Below are positions 28,377 to 38,576 of a stretch of DNA of 64,000 nucleotides, in pieces. The notes under the pieces are model-generated. The model was not told where the DNA came from. It worked only from the letters and a program-made list of their open reading frames with translations, and searched no databases. Origin of the DNA: Bacteroidetes bacterium endosymbiont of Geopemphigus sp. (GTDB lineage Bacteria > Bacteroidota > Bacteroidia > Flavobacteriales > Blattabacteriaceae); assembly GCF_002904345.1 (NCBI RefSeq), contig NZ_PEIH01000005.1, positions 922,449 through 986,448 of the forward strand, written 5' to 3'. The stretch's first letter is position 1. The number at the start of each line of letters is the position of its first letter. A program made the translations under genes and the position numbers.

Positions 28377-28831
28377 CTAAAGTATTACATATAAGTTCTT
28401 TTTTTATGACCTTTTCTTAAAAGAAAGTGATAAATTTTCTGACGTTTTTTTCGCAGGATTCTTTTCATTAACTAGGTAGATTTTCATGTTTAGCAGATGA
28501 GATAGCGCGTTTTCAAAATCCATATTATCTACATCCCGTATTACATTTTGTATAAGTTCTTCTTCTACGCCTTTTAAGCGCAGTTCCTGAACGAGTTTTT
28601 CGATCCCATTGTCTGTAGCGCAATTTTCCTTGGATAAAAATGTTCTGTAAAACGTTTTTCATTGAGCAAATTGTTTTTAATCAGCTAATCCGTGACTTCT
28701 TTTCTTTGAGATTCCGTCAGTTCATATCTGATTAGTTTTTTATCCACTTCACTGTAACATCTTTCTTGAAAGTTACAGTAACGCGTAAGATATTTTTTAA
28801 TATCATCTAAGTTTAGAAATTGTTTTTGCAT
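28377..28831 (-). pseudogene. recX: RecA regulator RecX, degraded
   Basis: From the ATG at 28831 the minus strand reads DIKKYLTRYCNFQERCYSEV and, after a TAG replacing the usual Trp, LIKNNLLNEKRFTEHFYPRK. This is the RecX pattern (kxxYLxxRxrsExElxxkLxxk ... LxxxxliddxrFaexf). After a frameshift QELRLKGVEEELIQNVIRDV and YLVNEKNPAKKT follow, matching its later three-helix repeats. RecX modulates RecA filaments. At least one nonsense and one frameshift lesion are present. Confidence 0.8.
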
Positions 28832-28854
28832 AATGTTTTAATTTTATATATATA

Positions 28855-29172
28855 ATAATATTTTTTCTTAAAGTTTACAATTTAGTAAAGCACGTTTCTT
28901 ATGGAAGGGTTACTACTTATAGTGCTATTGTTCGTTATCTTGGGAGTAGTGGTGCTGCACGTACCGTGGGATGGTCGTTAAATGCAAGTCATCAAACACA
29001 ATGGGACATTCCCGAACATCGTGTCGTCAATTATTGAAGTATGCTAAGTGGCAAGTATTATTTTAATCCTCCAGAGCTTGTGGCTTCACTTCTTGAAAGT
29101 GAGGGGATCAAAATAAAAGATGATTATGTTGTTTATTTTGATGATTTATTTTGGGATCCTTTTCACGAATAA
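28855..29172 (+). pseudogene. MGMT-family / alkyltransferase-like protein, degraded
   Basis: The plus frame ending at 29170-29172 reads KVYNLVKHVSYGRVTTYSAI, GSSGAARTVGWSLN, IPEHRVVNY, a TGA, then MLSGKYYF and DLFWDPF. This is the MGMT-like layout (GRVTTYxxIAxxLG ... ARxVGxAL ... xPxHRVVxxxGxLxG). The alkyl-accepting cysteine of true methyltransferases (PCHR) is Glu here, as in alkyltransferase-like relatives that only bind damage. No start codon is visible and one stop interrupts it. Confidence 0.8.
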
Positions 29173-29327
29173 GCCATTAAAGCCTTGCAAATAAATCTAT
29201 TTTTTCAATCAAGCGGTAATTGGAAAGCTTCTATGTAATACATTATTTTTTATTAATATTGCATTCTTTATCCCTTTTATTATTCGAAGGTATGTGATTT
29301 GCAGGGATCATATTTTAATTTTTTGTG

Positions 29328-29663
29328 ATGAAGAAAGTAGAGGCCATTATAAGAAGGTCGAAATTTAATGAAGTAAAAGATGCTTTATATGCGGTCGGTA
29401 TTGACTTCTTCACTTACTGGGACGTTACCGGTGTGGGAAATGAGAAGGAAAGCCATCTTTATCGAGGGGTGGCCAGCTCTCGTGATATCCAAAGACGTTA
29501 TTTATCAATAGTGGTAAGCAGTTCTTTTGAAAAAAGAGCCATTGAAATTATCATGAAAGCTGCAGGCACAGGAGAAATAGGCGATGGAAAAATTTTCGTA
29601 TCCGATATCAAAGAGGCTTATCGTATCAGAACTGCTCAAAAAGGACCAGATGCGCTTAATTGA
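29328..29663 (+). CDS. glnK: nitrogen regulatory protein PII (GlnB/GlnK family)
   Basis: 111 residues from ATG 29328 (a GTG one codon earlier is the alternative). PII trimers sense ATP/ADP and 2-oxoglutarate and plug AmtB channels. It keeps KKVEAIIRRSKF, the T-loop entry HLYRG, GTGEIGDGKIFV and the C-terminal RIRT of the nucleotide site. The T-loop tyrosine uridylylated in E. coli GlnB (Tyr51) is replaced by serine and Gln39 by Glu, so control by uridylylation is unlikely. It lies 19 bases before amtB, the typical glnK-amtB pair. Confidence 0.92.
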   Translation: MKKVEAIIRRSKFNEVKDALYAVGIDFFTYWDVTGVGNEKESHLYRGVASSRDIQRRYLSIVVSSSFEKRAIEIIMKAAGTGEIGDGKIFVSDIKEAYRIRTAQKGPDALN

Positions 29664-29682
29664 AATTAAATCATATTAAAAC

Positions 29683-30903
29683 ATGGAAATGCTCTCATTT
29701 ACCATTAGCAACTTATGGATGATGGTATGCATTGTCTTGGTATTCATCATGCATCTGGGTTTTGCTATGCTTGAAATCGGTTTGACGCGGTCAAAAAATA
29801 CGATTAACATTCTTTTCAAAAACATGGCTGTTATTATCATCGGTTTGCTTGCTTATACTTTTATGGGCTTTGGCATGATGTATTCAGGTCCGCAAGGTGG
29901 AATCTTCCATTTTGGCGGGTTTGGCCTTCGTATTCCATTAAACGCCGGTACCCCTCAATACAACCCATACTACACTTTTTGGACCGATTTCCTTTTCCAG
30001 GCTATGTTTGCTGCAACTGCCGCTTCCATCGTCTCTGGGGCGGTAGCTGAGCGCATCAAACTCAGCGCATTTCTTTGGTTCTCCTTTCTGTATGTAACCC
30101 TTATTTACCCGGTAGTAGGTTATTGGCATTGGGGGAAAGGGTGGCTCTCAGGAATCGGCTTTCATGATTTTGCCGGCTCTACCATAATACATTCAGTAGG
30201 AGGATGGGCTGCGCTTATCGGTATCCTTTTTCTCGGACCACGTATCGGTAAATACAATGGAAAAGTATCTACTATTGAAGGGCATAGTATTCCTTTAGCA
30301 ACTATGGGCGTACTTTTATTATGGTTTGGCTGGTTTGGCTTTAATGGAGGTTCTGTCCTTTCAGCTGATCCAGGAAAAGTATCCAAGGTGTTGGTAATCA
30401 CAACTTTGTCAGCAACTTCAGGTGTGGTGGGTGCTTTTTTTAGCTCTTATTTGCTCTTCAGAACCTATGATATTACCATGGTTATCAACGGAATTTTGGC
30501 GGGACTTGTAGGTATTACTGCCGGGGCAGATATTATGGGTGTTACAGATGCTCTTGTTGTTGGCTTGATTTCCGGTATATTGGTAGTTTTGGCCATAGTT
30601 GGGATTGACAGACTTAAAATAGATGATCCGGTAGGGGCGGTTCCTGTTCATATGGTGTGCGGCTTATGGGGTACGCTTGCCGTAGGTATTTTTGGAGAAA
30701 AAGCTGGTTTAAAACAACTATTTACTCAAATTGTAGGTATTTTTTCAGTGGGTATTTTTTGTGCACTGGGCGCTTGCGTTATATTCATTGCTTTGAGAAA
30801 GTTCATCGGTCTACGCGTAAGCGAAAAAGAAGAGCACGAGGGCCTCGATATTAATGAACACAGTATGCGGGCTTATCCGGACTTTCGCGCAAATCAACAT
30901 TGA
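29683..30903 (+). CDS. amtB: ammonium transporter AmtB
   Basis: 406 residues with eleven predicted helices. Amt channels conduct ammonium or ammonia across the inner membrane. The family blocks are HLGFAMLEIGLTRSKN, FAATAASIVSGAVAERIK, the pore twin histidines in STIIHSVGGWAAL and GAVPVHMVCGLWG, and GWFGFNGGSVLS. There is no fused PII domain (some Bacteroidota have one), consistent with the separate PII gene upstream. The C-terminal tail after residue 375 is acidic and cytoplasmic. Confidence 0.95.
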   Translation: MEMLSFTISNLWMMVCIVLVFIMHLGFAMLEIGLTRSKNTINILFKNMAVIIIGLLAYTFMGFGMMYSGPQGGIFHFGGFGLRIPLNAGTPQYNPYYTFWTDFLFQAMFAATAASIVSGAVAERIKLSAFLWFSFLYVTLIYPVVGYWHWGKGWLSGIGFHDFAGSTIIHSVGGWAALIGILFLGPRIGKYNGKVSTIEGHSIPLATMGVLLLWFGWFGFNGGSVLSADPGKVSKVLVITTLSATSGVVGAFFSSYLLFRTYDITMVINGILAGLVGITAGADIMGVTDALVVGLISGILVVLAIVGIDRLKIDDPVGAVPVHMVCGLWGTLAVGIFGEKAGLKQLFTQIVGIFSVGIFCALGACVIFIALRKFIGLRVSEKEEHEGLDINEHSMRAYPDFRANQH

Positions 30904-32296
30904 TAAAAATTTTATATATTATAGATATCATGACAGTTAAGTATATCTTGATGGAAAAAGAATTCTTTCTAGAAGGTATATGTGATCCGGAGCGTTTTTA
31001 AAGAAAGATCATCTGATAGAATCTTTGGGATTTTTTTGCTCCGGAAATGCAAAAAAATTATGTAAAAAATTCATATACTTTTTTAAGAGAAGCTAAAAAT
31101 AAACACCATCTTGCCATAATTTTTTAGGCAACTTATATGAAGGTTTTTATTAAGATAATTTATAACGAAAAAAACAGATATCTTTGATATGTAGTTTGAA
31201 ATATTTTTATAAACTCATGATAACGAGATTAATACTATTAAATCTTTCTATAAAAAAACAAGGATAGTGCTCAAAATAACCCCCTTGCAATTGGGATGCT
31301 ATAGCTCAGAAAAACCATAAAGCTAAATCATATACAAAAAAGATATAATATAATCTTTTGATGGTAAATAAAAATTTACAATTTAGAGATAAAGTATATA
31401 ACTTCTTTAGAAGTTTCATTTTTTAAATGACCATACATATCTGTCTTCTTGAAAATTCAATATTATAAAATTGACCGGAGAGTAAAATTAATCAATAATA
31501 CTTTATTAACATTAGTTTACGTTTTATATTTTTTATAAAAATATAATTTTTTTTATTATCGAAATGGAAAAATTAAAAAAATGGACTTACAAGAAAAGGA
31601 AGAAAGGTATGGAAAGAACGTCCAGATATAAAAGTACGTAAAGACGCTGGAATAGACTTTGTATATGACAAAAGTTCTAAAGGCCATCCTTAAGCAATAT
31701 AAACAGGAATTTAAGAATATAGATATTAAGAAAATTTCTTCGCCCTCTAAAGATTTATTTATAATATAAGGACAAAAGAGAATCAAGAGCAATCTTTGCT
31801 AAGATTTAAACGAAAAAGAGATGAGTACAAATCTAAATTAGGATTTATAGAATCAAAAGTTCTAGATCAATCAGAAGAATTGAAAGGTGATTTGATAATA
31901 AATCTTTAGGAAATCATGTTTCAGTATCTTAAAAGGTTTAAGGGATTAGAAAATTTTGATATATCAATAGAAGAAAACACTTATACGATCATTGCAAATA
32001 ATGAAAAGGCTAAAAAGCGATATATAGAGAATTGCTATAAGCAAACAGGGAGAGAATTATAAAGTGCCATCAATAGATAAACTCGCAAAAGACGATATTC
32101 AAAGTAATTCCTTGTAATTGAATTCCGATGGGAAAAAAAAGTTAAGAGTAATGCGCTCATTTATGAAAGCCGGCGTAGTAGAATCCTCCACTGGTAAACA
32201 AGAAACTCCTAAGTTTGGTTTTCTTCAAAAAACTACGAGCTAAAAAGTAAGGGTATTAAAGTTTAAAACAGATCACATCACCTTCTTTAAAAAAGA
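30904..32296. other. 1.4 kb of eroded sequence, no identifiable gene
   Basis: Stops are dense in all frames. Short readable plus-strand pieces (MEKEFFLEGICDPERF near 30951, RKDAGIDFVYDKSSKGHP near 31640, RFKGLENFDISIEENTY near 31935, RSFMKAGVVESSTGK near 32157) suggest one or two dead genes with charged, helical products. A relaxase or mobilisation protein was considered for the 31.5-32.2 kb part but could not be supported. Confidence 0.45.
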
Positions 32297-32322
32297 AAGA
32301 AGTGACTTCAAGTCGCTTTTTT
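32297..32322 (+). terminator. rho-independent-type hairpin with T run
   Basis: The stem AGTGAC / GTCGCT with a five-base loop is followed by six T. It lies at the end of the debris and just before the mrp promoter, so it insulates the mrp unit from upstream transcription. Confidence 0.6.
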
Positions 32323-32360
32323 AATAAAATTGAAATATGAATAGCAAATAAATTACTTTG

Positions 32361-32368
32361 TACATTTG
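32361..32368 (+). promoter_or_regulatory. putative -7 box (TACATTTG) for mrp-nfu-korA
   Basis: An exact TAnnTTTG match 20 bases before the mrp ATG and directly after the terminator hairpin. The nearest upstream TTG (32330) is 28 bases away, longer than usual. Confidence 0.5.
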
Positions 32369-32388
32369 CGTGGTTACCTAGACCAGAT

Positions 32389-33504
32389 ATGTATAAAGAT
32401 CAACTTATAAAGATCTTGCGCGCACTCAAGCTTCCAGGAAGTAAGGACAATATCGTTAAAGACTGCACGCTTGAAGATCTGTCGTTTGAAGGAAATGTCA
32501 TCTCTATAAAGTTAAATCTTAAAAGTCCGGCTATGCATCTAAGAAAAAAGATCGAGCAGGATATTTTACATATCATACATGAGCGGTTTGATTCTAAAGC
32601 ACAGGTGAAGTTTCACTCACAGGTAAAGCTCCATACTTTACCTTTAATACGCGGGATGGAGATCTCAGGAGTTAAGAACATTATTGCCATCGCTTCGGGT
32701 AAAGGAGGTGTTGGAAAATCCACTGTGTCTGCTAATATTGCTGTTTCTTTAGCTATGATGGGATTTAAAACAGGTCTTCTGGATGCTGATATCTACGGTC
32801 CATCTATACCACTTATGTTAGATGTCGAAAGCGCGCGACCTCTCTCGACAAATATAAATGGGAAAGAAAAGATAATACCTGTGGATGCTTACGGACTTTC
32901 GGTGCTTTCTATGGGTTTTTTTGCTGGATCTTCTCAGGCGGTAATCTGGCGTGGACCTATGGCTACCAAGGTTTTACGGAAACTCATACGCGATGCACAT
33001 TGGGGTGAACTGGACTTTCTCATCGTAGATCTTCCTCCGGGTACTGGAGATATTCACCTTTCTTTAATGCAAGAAATCCCATTGACCGCAGTCGTTATCG
33101 TGAGTACTCCACAAAAAATTGCCCTGTCGGATGTTCGTAAATCCGTCGCTATGTTTCACATGGAGGCAATTAACGTGCCTGTTTTGGGTATGATTGAAAA
33201 TATGGCTTATTTCTCTCTTGAAGGACAACCCGAACTTCAGTATCCTATCTTCGGAAATAAAGGAGCTCAGGAATTTGCATCTGAACTTACAATACCCTTT
33301 CTGGGTGAAATTCCGATTATACAAAGTATTCGAGAGGCTTCCGATGTTGGTAGACCGGCCGCTTTGCAAAAAAACACCTTTGCAGCTGAGCGATTTATGG
33401 AAATTACAAAAAAGACTGTGGAGCAACTCGTGTATAGAAATACATCCATACCTCCAACCGAAGCCCTTCGTATTACTACCATGGCTGGTTGTAAGGCTAA
33501 ATAA
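32389..33504 (+). CDS. apbC: Mrp/ApbC-family iron-sulfur carrier ATPase
   Basis: 371 residues. An N-terminal MIP18 (DUF59) domain (about 1-80) precedes a P-loop NTPase with the deviant Walker A ASGKGGVGKSTVSANIA (about 103-119), LLDADIYGPSIP and the switch DLPPGTGDIHLS. Mrp proteins carry Fe-S clusters to target enzymes. The CxxC cluster motif often present near the C-terminus is missing here; only one cysteine (AGCKAK) lies there. It is followed 10 bases on by an Nfu-type protein, which fits shared work in Fe-S assembly and supply to KorA downstream. Confidence 0.93.
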   Translation: MYKDQLIKILRALKLPGSKDNIVKDCTLEDLSFEGNVISIKLNLKSPAMHLRKKIEQDILHIIHERFDSKAQVKFHSQVKLHTLPLIRGMEISGVKNIIAIASGKGGVGKSTVSANIAVSLAMMGFKTGLLDADIYGPSIPLMLDVESARPLSTNINGKEKIIPVDAYGLSVLSMGFFAGSSQAVIWRGPMATKVLRKLIRDAHWGELDFLIVDLPPGTGDIHLSLMQEIPLTAVVIVSTPQKIALSDVRKSVAMFHMEAINVPVLGMIENMAYFSLEGQPELQYPIFGNKGAQEFASELTIPFLGEIPIIQSIREASDVGRPAALQKNTFAAERFMEITKKTVEQLVYRNTSIPPTEALRITTMAGCKAK

Positions 33505-33514
33505 ATTTTTTATC

Positions 33515-33769
33515 ATGCAAAAAGAATTACGAGATAATATTTTGAAAGCTCTTGATGAAATCCGGCCTTTTTTGAAAGCGGATATGGGCGATATTGAACT
33601 GGTAGATACTGATGGAAAAACTGTTCGTGTAAGACTTCTGGGAAGTTGTGTGGATTGTGCCGTTAATCAAATGACTTTAAAAAGTGGCGTAGAGATGACG
33701 GTCAAAAAATATGTTCCTCAAATTGAAAAAGTCATCTCTATAAACGATGATTTTTCTGCGACACCTTAA
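33515..33769 (+). CDS. NifU-like (Nfu) iron-sulfur scaffold protein
   Basis: 84 residues from ATG 33515, the single NifU C-terminal domain. The body reads DEIRPFLKADMGDIELVD, then the cluster-binding LLGSCVDCAVNQMTLKSGVE with CxxC. These proteins receive and pass on [4Fe-4S] clusters. A longer in-frame opening exists upstream but runs inside mrp and is spurious. It lies between mrp and korA, an Fe-S biogenesis context. It ends 5 bases before the korA TTG. Confidence 0.92.
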   Translation: MQKELRDNILKALDEIRPFLKADMGDIELVDTDGKTVRVRLLGSCVDCAVNQMTLKSGVEMTVKKYVPQIEKVISINDDFSATP

Positions 33770-33774
33770 TCACT

Positions 33775-35601
33775 TTGAAAAAGATACTCGAACAAGTCAC
33801 CATATTGTTTGCAGGTAATTCCGGAGATGGCATTCAGTTTCTTGGTAGTCAATTTACTCAAACCTCAGCTGCTCTTGGAAATGATATAAGCACCTTGCCA
33901 GATTTTCCTGCGGAAATACGTGCCCCACAGGGTACTGTTGCAGGTATTTCGGGCTTTCAAATTCATTTTGGAAGTGTAGAAATATCTTCTCCAGGTGATC
34001 TGTGTGATGTATTAGTTGTAATGAATGCAGCGGCGCTCAAAAAGCATATTCCTTTTTTAAAAAAAGGCGGAATCATCATTGCCAACACCATGGGGTTTTC
34101 CCTGAAAAATATTCAGCTGGCGTCTTATCCTAAAGAGGCTAATCCTTTAAAAGAATTATCAGACTACAGTGTGCATGAGATCAATATACTGGGTCAGGCA
34201 CGTGAAATTCTCAAAGACACAAACCTGAGTAAGAAAGATCAGGATATGTCTAAAAATATGTTTGCATTGGGTTTTATCTATTGTCTTTACAGTCGTCCTT
34301 TGGGATATACCGAAGATTTCCTCAAGCAAAAATTTCAAAGAAAACCAGAGCTTCTATCGGCTAATTTGAAGGTTTTAAGGGCAGGCTATAATTTTGGAGA
34401 GACCAGCGAGATTTTTACTGAGCGTTTTGTAGTAAAGCCTGCTGATATGCCCTCAGGGATTTACAGAAATATTACGGGAAATCAGGCACTGGTAATTGGC
34501 TTAACTTCTGCGGCAATGCGAGCTCATTTAAAATTATTCTACTCAGGTTATCCCATTACCCCCGCTTCGGATTTACTCCATTATTTTTCCTCTTACAAAA
34601 ATTTAGGTGTTAAGAGCTTTCAGGCTGAAGATGAAATTGCCGCCATTACTTCAGCTATTGGCGCATCTTATGCAGGCGATTTGGGCATAACCGGAACCTC
34701 CGGGCCAGGTATGGCCTTAAAGCAGGAAGGTTTGGGGCTAGCTTTTATGCTTGAATTGCCTTTGGTGATTATTAATGTACAGCGCGGAGGACCTTCCACG
34801 GGTTTACCGACTAAAACCGAACAATCTGATCTTCTTCAAGCTCTTTATGGTCGTAATGGTGAGGCTCCCATTCCTGTGCTGGCGCCCCGCTCTCCTTCAC
34901 ATGCTTTTGAAATGGGATTTCGTGCGGCAAAGATGGCTATAGAGCATATGACACCTGTGATTTTGCTTAGCGATGGCTATTTAGCCAATGGTTCGGAGCC
35001 CTGGCGTTTTCCGAAAAGTAATCAACTTGAAGCCATCTATCCACCCTATCCGAAGGAAAATGATACCGAGTCTTATCTTCCTTATCGACGAGATCAAAAA
35101 GGTGCCCGGAAGTGGGTATTTCCGGGCAAGGCAGGTTATGAGCATCGAATAGGTTCACTTGAGAAGAAAGATGAGACCGGGGAGGTATCTTATGATGCTA
35201 AGAATCATGAAAGGATGGTGCATTTACGTCAGGCAAAAATAGATTATATTCAAAAAGAACTTCCCTTGCAGACCCTCGATTCAGGAGGGAGACCTGGAAA
35301 ACTTCTGATCTTGAGCTGGGGATCTACTTACGGAACTATTCGCGCAGCCATGAAGGTCCTTTTGAGCGAAGGGTATGCCGTAGCGCATGTCCATATAGAA
35401 TATCTTTATCCATTGGCAAAGGGTTTGGAAGTTCTCTTAGGAGATTTTGAAAAAGTACTTGTGCCTGAACTTAATAATGGGCAGCTTGTTCGTTTGATTC
35501 GTGATCAATTCTTAGTAGATGTCATTTCTCTTCCTAAGATACAAGGCATGCCCTTTACCACAAGTGAGATTTGTGATAAAGCCCGAGAACTTCTCGTCTG
35601 A
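33775..35601 (+). CDS. korA: 2-oxoacid:ferredoxin oxidoreductase, fused gamma/alpha subunit (KorA type)
   Basis: 608 residues from a TTG start. The gamma domain (about 1-190) has FAGNSGDGIQFLG and SPGDLCDVLVVMN. The alpha domain (about 205-608) has GYPITPASDLLHYFS, FQAEDEIAAITSAIGASYAG and TGTSGPGMALKQEG, which holds the pyrophosphate side of the cofactor pocket. The enzyme oxidises 2-oxoglutarate (or pyruvate) to the acyl-CoA with ferredoxin. It needs a beta subunit binding thiamine diphosphate and Fe-S; korB normally follows directly, but here pgi follows after 33 bases and no korB is in the window. Confidence 0.92.
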   Translation: MKKILEQVTILFAGNSGDGIQFLGSQFTQTSAALGNDISTLPDFPAEIRAPQGTVAGISGFQIHFGSVEISSPGDLCDVLVVMNAAALKKHIPFLKKGGIIIANTMGFSLKNIQLASYPKEANPLKELSDYSVHEINILGQAREILKDTNLSKKDQDMSKNMFALGFIYCLYSRPLGYTEDFLKQKFQRKPELLSANLKVLRAGYNFGETSEIFTERFVVKPADMPSGIYRNITGNQALVIGLTSAAMRAHLKLFYSGYPITPASDLLHYFSSYKNLGVKSFQAEDEIAAITSAIGASYAGDLGITGTSGPGMALKQEGLGLAFMLELPLVIINVQRGGPSTGLPTKTEQSDLLQALYGRNGEAPIPVLAPRSPSHAFEMGFRAAKMAIEHMTPVILLSDGYLANGSEPWRFPKSNQLEAIYPPYPKENDTESYLPYRRDQKGARKWVFPGKAGYEHRIGSLEKKDETGEVSYDAKNHERMVHLRQAKIDYIQKELPLQTLDSGGRPGKLLILSWGSTYGTIRAAMKVLLSEGYAVAHVHIEYLYPLAKGLEVLLGDFEKVLVPELNNGQLVRLIRDQFLVDVISLPKIQGMPFTTSEICDKARELLV

Positions 35602-35606
35602 ATTTT

Positions 35607-35614
35607 TATTTTTG
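35607..35614 (+). promoter_or_regulatory. putative -7 box (TATTTTTG) for pgi
   Basis: An exact TAnnTTTG box in the 33-base gap between korA and pgi, 20 bases before the pgi ATG. It suggests pgi has its own promoter. No -33 TTG seen. Confidence 0.4.
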
Positions 35615-35634
35615 CACATCAAATCAGTCTATTT

Positions 35635-37308
35635 ATGTCTTTGAAAAAAATTGACCCCACCCAGACACTTGCGTGGCAAAAATTACAAATTCACTTCAGA
35701 GAGATTCGAAAATCTTCTTTAAGGGAGCTTTTCACAAAGGATCCTGAACGATTTGATAGATTTAGTTTGCGTTTTGAGGATATTTTTCTGGATTATTCTA
35801 AAAATTTGATCACTTCTAAAACCATCGATCTTCTGCTTGAGCTTGCCAGAGAAACACACCTGTCTGAAGCTATAGAAAAGATGTTTTCCGGAGATATAAT
35901 TAATAAAACTGAAGGGCGCAGTGTTCTACATACAGCTTTACGCAATTATTCGAATCAACCTGTCTATGTAAATGGGAATGATGTAATGCCTCAAGTTAGA
36001 GCAGTACTCGATCAAATGAGAATATTCTCTGACAGTGTTCTTAATAGGGAGTGGAAAGGTTATACGGATAAACCTATTACTGACGTAGTGCATATCGGCA
36101 TTGGGGGATCAGATCTTGGGCCATATATGGTAGCAGAGGCGCTAAAATATTATAAAACGCTTCTTAAGATGCACTTTGTCTCAAACATAGATGGAACACA
36201 AATAGCGGAGACACTCAGAGAAATTTCTCCAGAAACTACCCTTTTTGTCATCGCTTCAAAGACCTTTACCACTCAAGAGACGATGACTAATGCTTTGACA
36301 GCTCGTCGATGGTTTCTTAAATATGCTTCTATGGAAAAGCATATTGCTAAGCATTTTATAGCCTTATCCACGAATATTGATGAGGTATCTTCTTTTGGCA
36401 TTGATCCACAAAATATGTTCCGTTTTTGGGATTGGGTAGGAGGCCGCTATTCCCTTTGGGGTGCTATTGGATTAAGTATTTGCCTTGCAGTAGGTTACGA
36501 TAATTTTAAAGAATTACTCGAAGGTGCACATGCCCTCGATTGTCATTTTCGCCAAGCGCCTCTTGGAAAAAACCTTCCGGTGGTCTTAGCTCTTTTGGGA
36601 ATTTGGTATAATAATTTTTTTGATGCCCAAACCCATGCGATACTCCCTTATGATCAATATCTGCATCGCTTCACTGCTTATATTCAGCAAGCGGATATGG
36701 AAAGCAACGGTAAGTCGATCAACCGAGAGGGCTTTAAAATAGAATATCAAAGTGGACCTGTTATCTGGGGAGAGCCCGGAACCAATGGCCAACATGCTTT
36801 TTATCAGCTTTTGCATCAGGGCACCAAATTGATTCCTTGTGACTTTATAGCGGCGGCCCAACCGCTTTATTCTTTAGGAGATCATCATCAAAAACTCCTG
36901 TCACATTTTTTTGCGCAAACCCGTGCGCTTGCTTTTGGCAAAGATCTTACGCAGGTGAAGACTGAACTAAGGTCACACGGAAAAAATCCAGGTGAAATAG
37001 CTTTTCTGAGCTCTTTTAAAGTTTTTAATGGTAGTCGTCCGAGTAATTCTATTATTTTTAAAAAGCTTACCCCCAAAACGTTGGGGAGTCTGATTGCCAT
37101 GTATGAGCATAAAATTTTTGTGCAGGGAGTTTTATGGAATCTCTATAGCTTTGACCAATGGGGGGTTGAACTAGGTAAGGAATTGGCTCAGGAAATTTTT
37201 CCTTGTTTAAACAGCGGTGCCCTCTCAAAAGATTTTGATAGCTCTACCAAAGGCTTGCTCAATGAGTACGCGAAAATGGCCCAAGGCAATTCGTTAGAAA
37301 TTAATTAG
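35635..37308 (+). CDS. pgi: glucose-6-phosphate isomerase
   Basis: 557 residues, full length for the large bacterial/eukaryotic-type PGI, which interconverts glucose 6-phosphate and fructose 6-phosphate. Signatures are [19 protein letters not shown], the phosphate-binding [43 protein letters not shown] with the catalytic Glu, and [20 protein letters not shown] with the catalytic His. With pyk in this window it indicates a working glycolytic or gluconeogenic route. Its 3' end overlaps the DUF4136 pseudogene on the other strand by 15 bases. Confidence 0.97.
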   Translation: MSLKKIDPTQTLAWQKLQIHFREIRKSSLRELFTKDPERFDRFSLRFEDIFLDYSKNLITSKTIDLLLELARETHLSEAIEKMFSGDIINKTEGRSVLHTALRNYSNQPVYVNGNDVMPQVRAVLDQMRIFSDSVLNREWKGYTDKPITDVVHIGIGGSDLGPYMVAEALKYYKTLLKMHFVSNIDGTQIAETLREISPETTLFVIASKTFTTQETMTNALTARRWFLKYASMEKHIAKHFIALSTNIDEVSSFGIDPQNMFRFWDWVGGRYSLWGAIGLSICLAVGYDNFKELLEGAHALDCHFRQAPLGKNLPVVLALLGIWYNNFFDAQTHAILPYDQYLHRFTAYIQQADMESNGKSINREGFKIEYQSGPVIWGEPGTNGQHAFYQLLHQGTKLIPCDFIAAAQPLYSLGDHHQKLLSHFFAQTRALAFGKDLTQVKTELRSHGKNPGEIAFLSSFKVFNGSRPSNSIIFKKLTPKTLGSLIAMYEHKIFVQGVLWNLYSFDQWGVELGKELAQEIFPCLNSGALSKDFDSSTKGLLNEYAKMAQGNSLEIN

Positions 37309-37793
37309 CTTTTTATAGGGTGGATAATGAGTCAATATGGCTTTTACTATGGCTTGTATACGCCCATCTTTCTCTTCTAATTCATCCAGGTTGATTCCGC
37401 TTCCTTTTCTTTTCCATACGAGTACCACTTTTGGTATCCACTAAATCTATAAGTATATAACCTTTATTATACTTACGGATTTTGTGTGTATCCCAACCGG
37501 CCTGCCCACCATGGGCCGTACCAGCCGTACCAGTAAGTCCAGTTGTTGTTGTAAATATTTGCTTTTTCATTTGTGAATGATAAGATATTTATATAAAGCT
37601 CAGTCTGAGCTTCTATTTTTTTTAAACCTTTTTCCTCTAAATTTTTGGTAACAGTCTCTATGATGCTCCTTTTATCAAGATCGTTCATTTCTAATTTTTC
37701 AAGTCCTTTTTCATGAAATGAAAAGCTTTTGTAGTGATAAAAATAGACCGATTTATCGTAGTTATAAACTGTATATAATTGTACTACAGACAT
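37294..37793 (-). pseudogene. DUF4136 lipoprotein, frameshifted
   Basis: Three minus-strand frames together cover a DUF4136 protein. The first (from 37793) contains YDKSVYFYHYKSFSFHEKGL and LDKRSIIETVTKNLEEKGL, then the Trp/Tyr/Gly-rich YWYGWYGPWWAG. The second contains KYNKGYILIDLVDTKS. The third contains LVWKRKGSGINLDELEEKD, then IVKAILTHYPPYKK, ending at 37294. This is the family order. The signal peptide and lipobox are not readable: a stop lies just before MSVVQ. DUF4136 proteins are small envelope lipoproteins of unknown function. At least two frameshifts disable this one. Confidence 0.85.
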
Positions 37794-38576
37794 TTAAAAT
37801 AAAAGCAATAGCATTGTAGAATTTCTGAAAATGTATAGTAAGATTTTTATTTTCCTCTTTGAGGAAAGCTTGTATAATTTATATATTTTTTCCGCATAAA
37901 ATTCAATTCAGGTAAGATAATGTGATATTTTTTGTTTTAATGATCTTTTTATTGAATCTGAAATCTTAGATATGCTTTTATAGTTCCTTAGAAATAAATT
38001 TAATAAGAAAATATGGGACTCTATAAAATTTCAATTTTATAGATCAACTGTATTAGATTATACGAGAGATGAAGGCTTGGTAAGGCCTTAAATCTATTAA
38101 CATAGCAAGGTTTTTAAAATAGAATCACTTTTTTATCTTCCTGCTTAATCAATGTGATAAACTTTAAGAGGAACTTCCTGCTCTACTTCCAAGTGTTTTT
38201 TCCTTTCAGGAGCTCGCACAACACATCTCTTTTTTTTCTATGCAATATTCAAAGGGCGCATTGTTTTTTATATTAAAAAACCTTTTAAATAAAATAAAGG
38301 CATATATGCTAAAAGGGTTGTGTTATTTCCTATCAACCTCGGTAAAGAATTTCTTTTAAAAAAAATAGAGTTTTAAAAAAGTTCTTATCTGAAATTTATT
38401 AATCTATCGAATAGGAAAATTATGCATCTAGCTCTGCTTTTAGCCTATTTTCTACCGCTCTGTGCAAGTCTTTAAAAAATGATGTTACATTTTCCGCATT
38501 CTTTAAATGATTTGTAAAAATCCTTGTTGTTTAATAATTCTTAGTAATTCATAACTATGTAATTTTTAAAATTAAT

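Noticed and set aside
31556-32260. Relaxase or mobilisation gene remnant
   Set aside because: Charged fragments look superficially similar but no catalytic or histidine triad motif can be read.
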